DNA of 64,000 nucleotides from contig NZ_WXVV01000032.1 in assembly GCF_013433315.1 (NCBI RefSeq), forward strand, positions 1 through 64,000. Reading direction: 5' to 3'. The DNA is from Pseudomonas crudilactis. Lineage in GTDB: Bacteria; Pseudomonadota; Gammaproteobacteria; Pseudomonadales; Pseudomonadaceae. The position numbers were made by a program, and so were the translations under genes. The notes beneath the pieces are model-generated. The model was not told the DNA's origin. It saw only the letters and a list, made by a program, of their open reading frames with translations, and searched no databases. This document shows, one piece after another, positions 45,768-53,592 of the stretch (the stretch's first letter is position 1; each line of letters starts with the position of its first letter).

Positions 45768-48700
45768 TCAGTCTGTGGTCGCCAATGCCGGTGAGGGCAT
45801 CGGTTTGGGCCGGTGGAACAACCGCTCAAGCCACAAGTATATGACTGGAGTGGTGAACAACGTCAGCATCTGGCTGACCAGCAAACCGCCCACCACCGCG
45901 ATCCCCAGCGGTTGGCGCAGTTCGGCGCCGGTGCCGTAACCGAGCATCAGCGGCAGCGCGCCGAGCAGAGCGGCGAGGGTGGTCATGATGATCGGCCGGA
46001 ACCGCGTGATGCACGCTTCGAAAATCGCATCCTGCGGTGACAGGCCTCGGTGGCGCTGGGCTTCGAGGGCGAAGTCGATCATCAGGATGCCGTTCTTCTT
46101 GACGATACCGATCAGCAACACCAGCCCGATCAGCGCCATGATCGAAAAGTCCTGGCCGCAGATCCACAGCATGATCACCGCGCCCAAGCCTGCCGCCGGC
46201 AGAGTCGAAATGATCGTCAGCGGGTGCACGAAGCTTTCATAAAGCACGCCGAGAATGATGTACACCGCCACCAGCGCCGCGAGGATAAGCCACGGCTGAC
46301 TGGCCAACGAACTCTGGAACGCTTGAGCCGCACCCTGGAAATTGCCGCTGATCGCGGTTGGCATGCCGATCTCGGCCTTGGCCTGATTGAGCAGAATCAC
46401 CGCATCACCCAACGCCACACCGGGCGCCAAGTTGAACGACAGGTTGGCCGCCGGGAACATCCCGTCATGGGCAATCGACAACGGGCCAATGGTCGGCGCA
46501 TCGAATTTGGCCAGCGCTGACAGCGGCACCATCTCGCCACTCAGCGGTGAGCGCAGGTAGAAATAGTTGAGGCTTTCGGCCTTGCCGCGCTGTTTTGTGT
46601 CCAGTTCCAGAATCACGTTGTACTGATTGACCTGGGTCTGGAATTCATTGATCTGGCGTTGGCCGAAAGCGTCGTACAGCGCCTCGTCGACATCGCTGGC
46701 GGTCAGGCCGAAACGCGCGGCGGCGCTGCGGTCGATGCTGATGTGGGTGATGCTGCCGCCCAGTTGCAGGTCGTTGGAAATGTCGCGGAACGCCGGGTTG
46801 CTGCGCAGTTTTTCGGTGAGACGTTGCGTCCATGTCGCGAGGGTCGCGCCGTCGTTACTCTTCAGCACATATTGGTATTGCGCGCGGCTCGGACCGGAGC
46901 TGAGGTTGATGTCCTGGCCGGCGCGCAGGTAGAGGACGATGCCGGGGACTTTCATCAGTTGCGGACGGATACGGTCGATGAACTGGCTGGCGCTGACGTC
47001 GCGGTCGCCACGTTTTTTCAGGGCAATCCAGAAACGGCCGTTGGCGATGGTCTGGTTGCTGCCGGAGACGCCGACTGAATGGGAGAACGCCTGCACGGCG
47101 GGGTCGGCGGCGACGATTTCGGCCATCGCCAAGTGTTTTTTCACCATGTCGCCGTAGGAAATATCCGCAGCGGCTTCAGTGGTACCGAGGACGAAACCGG
47201 TGTCCTGCACCGGGAAGAATCCTTTTGGGATAAAGATGTAACCGCCGATGGCCAGCGCCAGCGACAGACCGAACACGCCAATCATCAATTTCTGATGGGC
47301 GAGGGCGCGGCGCAAACCTTTCTCATACCAGCCGAGCAAACGTTCGCTGAAGCCCGGTTTGTCGTGGGCGTGATGCTCCGGTTTGCGCATGAACAGCGCT
47401 GCCAGCGTCGGCGCGAGGGTCAATGAGACCACCACGGAAATCATGATGGTCGAGGTCGCGGTCAGGGCGAATTCCTTGAACAGGCGCCCGACCACACCGC
47501 CCATGAACAGCAGCGGAATAAATGCCGCCACCAGCGAGAAACTGATCGAGACCACGGTGAAACCGATCTCGCCGGCGCCCTTGATCGCCGCTTCGCGCAT
47601 GTCGTCGCCGGCCTCCAGATGGCGATGGATGTTTTCCACCACCACGATCGCATCGTCGACGACGAAGCCGACCGCGACGACGATCGCCACCAGCGTCAGG
47701 TTGTTCAGGCTGAAGCCGAGGATGTACATCAAGGCGAAACTGGCGATCAACGACACGCCGAGCACTGCCGAGACAATCAGGGTCGCCGACAATTGGCGCA
47801 GGAACAGCGCCATCACCGCGACCACCAGCATGATCGCGATCAACAGGGTGATTTCCACTTCATGCAGCGAGGCACGAATGGTCTGGGTGCGATCGATCAG
47901 GGTTTTCACCTGCACCGAGGCCGGCAGCATCGCTTCGAGGCCGGGCAGGGCGGCTTGAATGCGGTCAACGGTTTCAACGATGTTGGCGCCCGGCTGGCGA
48001 GAGATCACCAAGTTCACCCCCGGCTGATCACCGGCCCAGGCTTGCACGTAGGCATCTTCCGAACCGTTGACGACTTTGGCGACATCGCGCAGGTGAACCG
48101 GGGCGCCATCCTTGTAGGAAACGATGAGTTGGCTGTAGTCCTCGGGGTGGAACAACTGGTCGTTGGTCGACAGCGTCGAGATGCTCGATTCGCCGTACAG
48201 CGCGCCTTTGGCGAGGTTGAGGCTGGTCTGCTGAATCGCCAGTCGGATGTCGGCGAGGGTCAAGCCGATCGCCGCGAGCTTGTCCGCCGAGGCTTGTACG
48301 CGGATCGCCGGACGTTGCTGACCGGTGATGTTGATTTGTCCTACGCCGTCGATCTGACTGATCTGACGCGAGAGCAGGGTTTCCACCAGGTCGCTGAGTT
48401 CGGTGCCGGGCATTTGCGTCGAGCTGACGCTGAGGATCAGCACCGGGCTGTCGGCCGGGTTGACCTTCTTCCAGGTTGGCAGCGTCGGCATGTCCTTGGG
48501 CAGTTTGCCGGCGGCGGTGTTGATCGCGGCTTGGACCTCTTGCGCGGCAGTGTCGATGCTTTTATCGAGGGTGAATTGCAGGGTCAGCAGGCTTGAGCCC
48601 AGCGCACTGCTGGAGGTCATCTGGGTCATGCCGGGGATGGCGCTGAATTGCACCTCCAGCGGCGTGGCCACGGACGAGGCCATGGTGTCGGGGCTGGCAC

Positions 48701-48869
48701 CGGGCAACTGCGCGGAGACCTGAATCGTCGGAAATTCCGCTTCCGGCAGTGGGGCGATTGGCAAGCGCGGGAAGGCAATCAAACCGACCAGCACCAAAGC
48801 GATGGTCAGCAGAATGGTTGCCACCGGATGATCGATGCACCACGTGGAGACACCTTTGTGCGCCTTCAT
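45768..48869 (-). CDS. RND multidrug efflux permease, HAE1 (MdtC-like)
   Basis: This 1033-residue inner-membrane proton antiporter has 12 predicted helices and two large periplasmic loops. The proton-relay pair is the adjacent Asp-Asp in VGFVVDDAIVVVENIHRHLE, a drug-exporter (HAE1) signature rather than the metal-exporter pattern. GMTQMTSSSALGSSLLTLQF is typical of the MdtB/MdtC branch. It overlaps the upstream membrane fusion gene by four bases and is followed 9 bp later by the response regulator. No outer-membrane factor gene is adjacent. Confidence 0.92.
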   Translation of the reverse strand: MKAHKGVSTWCIDHPVATILLTIALVLVGLIAFPRLPIAPLPEAEFPTIQVSAQLPGASPDTMASSVATPLEVQFSAIPGMTQMTSSSALGSSLLTLQFTLDKSIDTAAQEVQAAINTAAGKLPKDMPTLPTWKKVNPADSPVLILSVSSTQMPGTELSDLVETLLSRQISQIDGVGQINITGQQRPAIRVQASADKLAAIGLTLADIRLAIQQTSLNLAKGALYGESSISTLSTNDQLFHPEDYSQLIVSYKDGAPVHLRDVAKVVNGSEDAYVQAWAGDQPGVNLVISRQPGANIVETVDRIQAALPGLEAMLPASVQVKTLIDRTQTIRASLHEVEITLLIAIMLVVAVMALFLRQLSATLIVSAVLGVSLIASFALMYILGFSLNNLTLVAIVVAVGFVVDDAIVVVENIHRHLEAGDDMREAAIKGAGEIGFTVVSISFSLVAAFIPLLFMGGVVGRLFKEFALTATSTIMISVVVSLTLAPTLAALFMRKPEHHAHDKPGFSERLLGWYEKGLRRALAHQKLMIGVFGLSLALAIGGYIFIPKGFFPVQDTGFVLGTTEAAADISYGDMVKKHLAMAEIVAADPAVQAFSHSVGVSGSNQTIANGRFWIALKKRGDRDVSASQFIDRIRPQLMKVPGIVLYLRAGQDINLSSGPSRAQYQYVLKSNDGATLATWTQRLTEKLRSNPAFRDISNDLQLGGSITHISIDRSAAARFGLTASDVDEALYDAFGQRQINEFQTQVNQYNVILELDTKQRGKAESLNYFYLRSPLSGEMVPLSALAKFDAPTIGPLSIAHDGMFPAANLSFNLAPGVALGDAVILLNQAKAEIGMPTAISGNFQGAAQAFQSSLASQPWLILAALVAVYIILGVLYESFVHPLTIISTLPAAGLGAVIMLWICGQDFSIMALIGLVLLIGIVKKNGILMIDFALEAQRHRGLSPQDAIFEACITRFRPIIMTTLAALLGALPLMLGYGTGAELRQPLGIAVVGGLLVSQMLTLFTTPVIYLWLERLFHRPKPMPSPALATTD

Positions 48870-50026
48870 GGTTTCGGCTCCGCTTGCACCACCTGCGCCG
48901 GCTCGGTCATGACTTGCACGGTCGAGCCGGGCTTGAGCCGCGACTGGCCGTCGGTGACCAGCACGTCACCGGCCTTCACGCCTTTGATGATGTCCTGGCC
49001 GCTGCCTTGGTAAACCATCTGTACTTGCACGGCTTCGACCTTGTCGCCGTTGACCCGGTAAACGAAGTGTTGGTCGAGGCCACGTTGTACGACGGTGGGC
49101 GGTACGACCAGCGCATCTTTGTCGAGGGCTGTCTGAATTTTTACCGTGACCAGCAGGCCGGGCCAGAGCTTCTGGCTGGCGTTGTCGAATTCGGCCTTGG
49201 CGCGGATGGTGCCGGTGTTGGCGTTGATCTGGTTGTCGATCAGGGTCAGGTGCCCTTCGCCGAGCAGGTTGCCGGTTTCGCCATCAGTGTCAGCGCCGAT
49301 GTAGGCCTTGACCGGTGCGCGTTGCGGGTCGTTGATCAGGCCTTGCAGGGTTGGCAGCATTTGCTGCGGCAGGGAGAACTCGACGGCGATCGGGTCGATC
49401 TGGGTGACGGTGAACAGGCCGGCGGTGTCGGTCATGCGCAGGAAGTTGCCTTCATCGACTGTGCGAATACCGACGCGGCCGGTGACTGGGGAGCGAATCT
49501 GCGTGTAGGACAGCTGAACTTGGGCGGCGTCGATCGAGGCTTGGTTGCCTTGGGCAGTGGCTTTCAATTGGTTGACCAGGGCTTGTTGCTGGTCGTAGGT
49601 CTGCTTCGAGATGCCGTCGTCGACGGTGAGCAGTTTGTAGCGTTTGAGGTTGACCAGGGCGACTTGCAGTTGCGCCTGGCTTTCGCCGAGTTGGGCGCGG
49701 GCCTGGTCGAGGCTGGCGCGGATGGAGCGGTCGTCGATGGTGGCCAGCAGGTCGCCTGCTTTGACGAGTTGGCCTTCTTTGACGAGGATTTTGGTGAGGA
49801 TGCCGTCTATTTGTGGGCGCACCACGACGCTGTGTAATGAGAGTACGGAGCCGATGCCGCTGGTGTAGCGGGGGACGTCTTTTTCGCTGACCGCTATGAC
49901 TCGCACCGGGATGGCGGTGGGGGTGGCGAGTTTGGTCGGGGCGGGTTTCAGGGTGTACCACAGACCTGCGCCTGCGAGGACGATCAATAGGGTGGCGAGC
50001 AGGGCTTTGTTCTTTTGGATTCGCAT
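48866..50026 (-). CDS. RND efflux membrane fusion protein (MdtA-like)
   Basis: The 386-residue protein has an N-terminal membrane anchor or signal (about residues 8-26), a lipoyl half-motif VRPQIDGILTKILVKEGQLVKAGDLLATID, an alpha-hairpin (about 100-165), the second lipoyl half QIRSPVTGRVGIRTVDEGN, and beta-barrel and membrane-proximal domains. It bridges the RND pump to an outer-membrane channel. It is first of a four-gene operon MFP-RND-regulator-kinase. Confidence 0.92.
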   Translation of the reverse strand: MRIQKNKALLATLLIVLAGAGLWYTLKPAPTKLATPTAIPVRVIAVSEKDVPRYTSGIGSVLSLHSVVVRPQIDGILTKILVKEGQLVKAGDLLATIDDRSIRASLDQARAQLGESQAQLQVALVNLKRYKLLTVDDGISKQTYDQQQALVNQLKATAQGNQASIDAAQVQLSYTQIRSPVTGRVGIRTVDEGNFLRMTDTAGLFTVTQIDPIAVEFSLPQQMLPTLQGLINDPQRAPVKAYIGADTDGETGNLLGEGHLTLIDNQINANTGTIRAKAEFDNASQKLWPGLLVTVKIQTALDKDALVVPPTVVQRGLDQHFVYRVNGDKVEAVQVQMVYQGSGQDIIKGVKAGDVLVTDGQSRLKPGSTVQVMTEPAQVVQAEPKP

Positions 50027-50149
50027 GCGGGGTGGGCGCCGGACGGAGTTTGGGCAGGGTTAGGGTCTTTATAAACTTGTTTGGGGGTCAGGAGGGTGAC
50101 GGCTAGCTGTCGGCGCTGTCAGTTTCGCTGGGTGCATATCCGTTGCTGC

Positions 50150-50425
50150 GGGTGTGGCTGATTACGGTTCCGCCCTTACGGCGGGTCACTTTTTACAAAC
50201 GCCTAAAAAGTAACCAAAAACGCTTGCTCCTACGTGCGGCCCGCTCGCTGGGGCTCGGGGTTCCTTCGCTGCGGGATCGATCCGGGCGCAGCGTCTACGG
50301 TTTGCTTCGCTGCACCTCCTCTCGCTGTGTTTGGCTGCGCCAAACGGTCGCTGCGCTCCCACGCCCGGATCAATCCCTCCACTCAGCCTTCCGACGTCGC
50401 CCGTGGATCAAGATCAAGAGCAGGC
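50150..50425. repeat. Probable dispersed Pseudomonas intergenic repeat
   Basis: A stretch with ttccgcccttacggcgggtc, paired with cactttttacaaacgcctaa and aaagtaacc, followed by GC-rich inverted segments, lies in the gap upstream of the efflux operon. From memory, very similar blocks recur between genes in P. fluorescens-group genomes and are often miscalled as ORFs; this was not checked. Confidence 0.5.
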
Positions 50426-50520
50426 GAGCTGACACTCGGCCTATTGAGTGGTGAAAAGCACAGCGTGGCCGGCTTTTGATTTGCGTTGGATTCGCCCCTC
50501 ATCGGAAAGCCGCCCGCCCA

Positions 50521-50771
50521 GCCCTCTCCCGAGGGAGAGGGAGCCGATCTGTGGGCTTTTCAAAACCTGAGTTCACCGCGGTATCGCACGTCGGCGTAGC
50601 TCTCCCAAACACTTCGGTCAGTCCCCTCTCCCTCCGGGAGAGGGCTAGGGTGAGGGGCTTTTGATCTGTTTCAAAACCTGAGTTCAACACGGTATCGCAC
50701 GTCGGCGTAGCTCTGCCAAACACCTCGGTCAGTCCCCTCTCCCTCTGGGAGAGGGCTAGGGTGAGGGTTGG
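50521..50771. repeat. Two tandem 111-bp palindrome-bearing repeats
   Basis: The unit beginning caaaacctgagttca at 50561 recurs at 50672, each with gtatcgcacgtcggcgtagc and ending in cctctccctccgggagaggg plus agggtgaggg (copy 2 has ctctg for ctccg). An initial gccctctcccgagggagagg at 50521 acts as the opposite terminus. The termini match the elements at 43544 and 57671, but the interior differs. Confidence 0.75.
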
Positions 50772-50884
50772 CTTTTGGCTGTTTAAATTTGTGTCAAATA
50801 ACCAGAACCTTCCCACAAGGTTTTCAGGTTGTCCGTCGGACGTGCGCTCTCTAGTCTTGGGTTGTCGCCGAAAACTCGGTGATC

Positions 50885-51107
50885 GGGTGTGAGAACCCTG
50901 AAAAATTAGTGAATCAGTCCATCAGTCCGCATAATTGCCGGCGGCTTGTCCGCTGCTTGCAAATGCTTCATGGCGGCTGTGTGCGGGCAGACTTCGGTCT
51001 GGCCGGTTTCCTATTTTTCCGGTTTCTCACCCCGCACATAGCTGCCACCCACTTCGCCGCGTGAGAAACGGCAAGGGATGGCTCCCATTTGCAAAATAGG
51101 GTTTCCA
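50885..51107 (+). ncRNA. Structured leader RNA candidate upstream of the DUF6124-type gene
   Basis: The leader can fold into several stems: GGGT/ACCC at 50885-50898 with a GTGAGA loop; a 16-bp helix 50972-50987 with 51031-51046 (two G-U pairs, no mismatch) enclosing CAGAC-TTCG-GTCTG (50988-51001) and CCGG/CCGG (51003-51022); GCCG/CGGC at 51056-51072, again with GTGAGA in the loop; and TTGCAAATG (50957-50965) complementary to CATTTGCAA (51086-51094) just before the AGGG ribosome site. This is inferred from complementarity only. Confidence 0.55.
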
Positions 51108-51470
51108 ATGACTAAGCCAGTTCCAGATCCACCCATCGATCCCACAACCCCACTCGAAGACGCCATCCGCGCCGACGACCAGATCAAAACCCGCGAAGCC
51201 ATCAAGCGCGCCCTCGACTTCTATCTCTGCCCCGAGCCGGTCAAACCGCGTCAGCCCAGTACGATGTTCCTCATCCACCCGAACATCGACACCGAAAGCC
51301 TGCTGGCCCACGCCTGCGAATCACTGGCTTCAGCCAATGTCATGGCCGGTGATCTGGCCGATCAGCTCAGTCGTCCGCAGCGCAGTACGGCGCTGGCGAT
51401 CCAGCAGATCGTCATGCTTGCCGAGCTGGCGGTGAACCGGGCGCTGGATCGGGTTGATCCACAAACGTAA
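51108..51470 (+). CDS. DUF6124-type small protein
   Basis: The protein has 120 residues from the ATG at 51108 (MTKPVPDPPIDP). The N-terminal third is Pro/Asp-rich, and the rest is helical with the family-like TESLLAHACESLASANVMAGDLADQLSRPQRSTALAIQQIVMLAELAVNRALD. Such DUF6124/DUF3077-like proteins occur in multiple paralogs in fluorescent pseudomonads; their function is unknown. It is the sole gene behind the structured leader and has REP palindromes after it. Confidence 0.75.
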   Translation: MTKPVPDPPIDPTTPLEDAIRADDQIKTREAIKRALDFYLCPEPVKPRQPSTMFLIHPNIDTESLLAHACESLASANVMAGDLADQLSRPQRSTALAIQQIVMLAELAVNRALDRVDPQT

Positions 51471-51495
51471 TCCGTCTGAACACCGCGTCATCGTT

Positions 51496-51562
51496 CTTCG
51501 CGAGCAGGCTCGCTCCTACAAGGGGATCGCAATCCAAATGTAGGTGTGAGCCTGTTTGCGAT
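51496..51562. repeat. Paired REP palindromes, right unit decayed
   Basis: The units cttcgcgagcaggctcgctc and tgtgagcctgtttgcgat are inverted; the right copy has several changes (gtttgcg for gctcgcg). Confidence 0.75.
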
Positions 51563-51604
51563 GGCGATTGTTCTGTGGCCGCTGTCTCTGGAAATATCCG
51601 CAAG

Positions 51605-51648
51605 TTGATAAGTCCCAAAAAGGGACCTATCGTTCCCTTTTTGGGACT
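51605..51648 (+). promoter_or_regulatory. Promoter with paired palindromic operator
   Basis: The two arms agtcccaaaaaggga (51611-51625) and tccctttttgggact (51634-51648) form a perfect 15-bp inverted repeat. Each arm is itself a TCCC-N5-GGGA palindrome. TTGATA (51605-51610) and TATCGT (51628-51633), 17 bp apart, place one palindrome in the -35/-10 spacer, as expected for self-repression by the downstream HTH protein. Confidence 0.6.
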
Positions 51649-51662
51649 CTTTGGCCTTCACA

Positions 51663-52292
51663 GTGGAAACTATCTCTCTAAGCGAAGCGCTGTTTACCAC
51701 CACTCAACAAAAAGTGTTGGGTCTGCTGTTCGGTAAGCCTGACCAGACTTTCTATGCCAATGAGATCGCGCGCTGGGCGCGTGTTGGCAAAGGCAGTCTC
51801 ATGCGTGAACTCGACCGTCTGCAGCGAGCCGGTGTGTTGCGCATGACAAGGGTGGGCAATCAGAACCATTACCAGGCCAATCCCACCTGTCCCATCTATG
51901 CCGAACTGCTGGGCATCGCTCGCAAGACGTTTGCCATCGCCGAGCCTCTGCGTCAGGCATTGCAGCCGTTTACCGAGCAGATCACTTGGGCGTTTGTCTA
52001 TGGCTCCATCGCCAAAGACACAGCAAACACACTCAGTGACATTGATCTCATGCTGATCGGCGAAGGCCTGCACTACAGTGACGTCATGGAACGGCTCATG
52101 CCCATGGAGGAGCAATTGGGTCGTCCCATCAACCCGACGCTTTACACCCCGCAAGACTGGGCGGCGAAACTGGCTGCGCAAAACAGCTTTGTCGTGCGGG
52201 TGGTGCGGCAGGAAAAAATCGATCTGTTAGGGGCAAACCCTTTGGAGTCCAAGGATGGGCAACAACGAGAGTCTGGAGAATCTTCTACGTAG
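51663..52292 (+). CDS. HTH-nucleotidyltransferase (MNT-type) protein
   Basis: This 209-residue protein has an N-terminal winged helix (LFTTTQQKVLGLLFGKPDQTFYANEIARWA and GKGSLMRELDRLQRAGVLRM) joined to a minimal nucleotidyltransferase domain. FVYGSIAKDTANTLSDIDLMLIG carries the GS-x10-DxD metal and nucleotide site. The GTG at 51663 is preferred; a TTG at 51651 would give four more residues. The operator just upstream suggests self-regulation. Pairing with the next gene suggests an MNT-HEPN antitoxin-toxin-like module. Confidence 0.75.
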   Translation: METISLSEALFTTTQQKVLGLLFGKPDQTFYANEIARWARVGKGSLMRELDRLQRAGVLRMTRVGNQNHYQANPTCPIYAELLGIARKTFAIAEPLRQALQPFTEQITWAFVYGSIAKDTANTLSDIDLMLIGEGLHYSDVMERLMPMEEQLGRPINPTLYTPQDWAAKLAAQNSFVVRVVRQEKIDLLGANPLESKDGQQRESGESST

Positions 52293-52674
52293 CGGTGGGC
52301 TGAAAGCGGAGCCGCCGGATCGCAAGGAGTGTGAGGGCTTGATGCGCTCGGCGGTGGATCGGCTCAAGGATGCGCAAACTTCTACGTTGTCTTTTTCCAG
52401 CCGTTTCGACTTGGCCTATAACGCAGCGCACGCATTGGCGCTGACGGCGCTTCGATTGAGTGGTTATCGATCGGATAAACGCTATCTGGTCTTTCAGTGT
52501 CTGGTGCATACGGCGCATATCAGCAAGGTTCAGGTGCGATTGTTCGCGTTGTGTCATGAGCGGCGCAATCTCGCGGAATACGAAGGGTATATGGATGAGG
52601 ATGACGCTCTTCTGGCGCAGTTGTTGGAAAGCGCCTCGCAATTGTTGAGTAACGTCCAGCAACGAATGAACTGA
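52255..52674 (+). CDS. HEPN-like all-helical protein paired with MNT gene
   Basis: The 139-residue protein overlaps the end of the nucleotidyltransferase gene by 38 bases and starts at the ATG at 52255 after CCAAGG. It is predicted all-helical, with RFDLAYNAAHALALTALRLSGY and a C-terminal CHERRNLAEYEGYMDEDD, which is HEPN-like. The catalytic RX4-6H motif of RNase HEPN domains is not clear: the usual His position reads Glu-Tyr (RNLAEYE). Family assignment is inference from size, partner and sequence shape. Confidence 0.6.
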   Translation: MGNNESLENLLRSGGLKAEPPDRKECEGLMRSAVDRLKDAQTSTLSFSSRFDLAYNAAHALALTALRLSGYRSDKRYLVFQCLVHTAHISKVQVRLFALCHERRNLAEYEGYMDEDDALLAQLLESASQLLSNVQQRMN

Positions 52675-52803
52675 CATCCGGCATGGCTTGCGATCCTGAT
52701 TAATCTCCTAAAGATCCGCCTCTATGAGCGGATACAGCTTGTATGGCTCAGGCCGCGCACGGCGCATATCTCTCTGGGCCGCTCACCCCGGGAGTGTCTT
52801 GAA

Positions 52804-53109
52804 ATGAAGCTGAGAACCGCTCTGCCGTCTGTGCTTCTGTTGCTTCCACTCATAGCCTCCGCCGCGCCTGCCAGTCAATCCGGCGAGATCCGCTTTACCG
52901 GGCAAATCGTTGATTCGGGCTGTCAGGTCGGACCGGTCGGGGCGTTTGCGTCTCGTGAGTCTCGCCAGATCGAAATCAAGCCCGGCCTGAAAGTCGATGT
53001 CGGCACCGATCGCAACGCTTGCAGTCTTCAGTCGCTGCCGATCTCCATGCGCTACGAAGCGCTGAACACCTCAACCGACAAAGGCATCGTCATCATCAGT
53101 TACCTGTAA
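52804..53109 (+). CDS. Small secreted fimbrial-like protein
   Basis: The 101-residue protein has a signal peptide (about residues 1-20, ending IASA). The mature start GEIRFTGQIVDSGCQV is typical of type 1 pilin subunits, with two cysteines (CQV, NACSL) in disulfide-like spacing. No usher or chaperone gene is nearby. It is too short for a full pilin and may be a stand-alone beta-rich periplasmic protein. Confidence 0.6.
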   Translation: MKLRTALPSVLLLLPLIASAAPASQSGEIRFTGQIVDSGCQVGPVGAFASRESRQIEIKPGLKVDVGTDRNACSLQSLPISMRYEALNTSTDKGIVIISYL

Positions 53110-53222
53110 AACCGTTCGGCGTGCGCTGAAAAATCTTCAGGTGCCGAGTCAGGGCGCACAGGTATACTGCGCGCCTTCGCGGCTCACTGATCGGGCCCGA
53201 CTTTTTGCTTTCCGGAGCTTTT

Positions 53223-53462
53223 ATGACTTCCCCGACCCTGCCGCCGGTTGACGACGCTGTGAGCGATGTCCCGGCTGAACTGGCCGACACCAGCGAAACC
53301 AAAGCCGATATCCCGGCGTTCAAATTTCCGTTCAAGCCGGGCGAGCTGGCCTCTGCCAAAGGCTCGAACCAGCCGTGGTACAAGAACGGCGCCAAGAATG
53401 GCCACACCAAGACCCCGGGCATGGCGCCGCCGGGCACCCGTCGGTCGATGGGCAAGCGCTGA
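53223..53462 (+). CDS. Small hypothetical protein
   Basis: The 79-residue protein has a low-complexity Asp/Ala-rich N-terminus and a basic, Pro/Gly-rich C-terminus (PGELASAKGSNQPWYKNGAKNGHTKTPGMAPPGTRRSMGKR). There are no signal, cysteine or membrane segments. The ATG at 53223 follows CCGGAGC. I recognise similar proteins of unknown function in Pseudomonas but cannot name the family. Confidence 0.55.
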   Translation: MTSPTLPPVDDAVSDVPAELADTSETKADIPAFKFPFKPGELASAKGSNQPWYKNGAKNGHTKTPGMAPPGTRRSMGKR

Positions 53463-53592
53463 TCTGTTCTTGAGGTAATCGCACCTAGACGCAGAATATT
53501 CCCACAGAGATAGCAGATTCGCCCTCTGGGAATCCAAGCGACCTTTCGTCAAAGATTCATGCCCCGTGAACGCTTTGATAAAGGTCGCTTCC

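Noticed and set aside
50143..50454. Open frame of 103 codons on the plus strand in the intergenic repeat
   Set aside because: It lies wholly within a probable dispersed non-coding repeat, has no ribosome site and no coding signature.
50499..50816. 105-codon minus-strand frame with internal repeats
   Set aside because: The peptide repeats simply translate the tandem 111-bp palindromic elements; a family of real repeat proteins is not supported.
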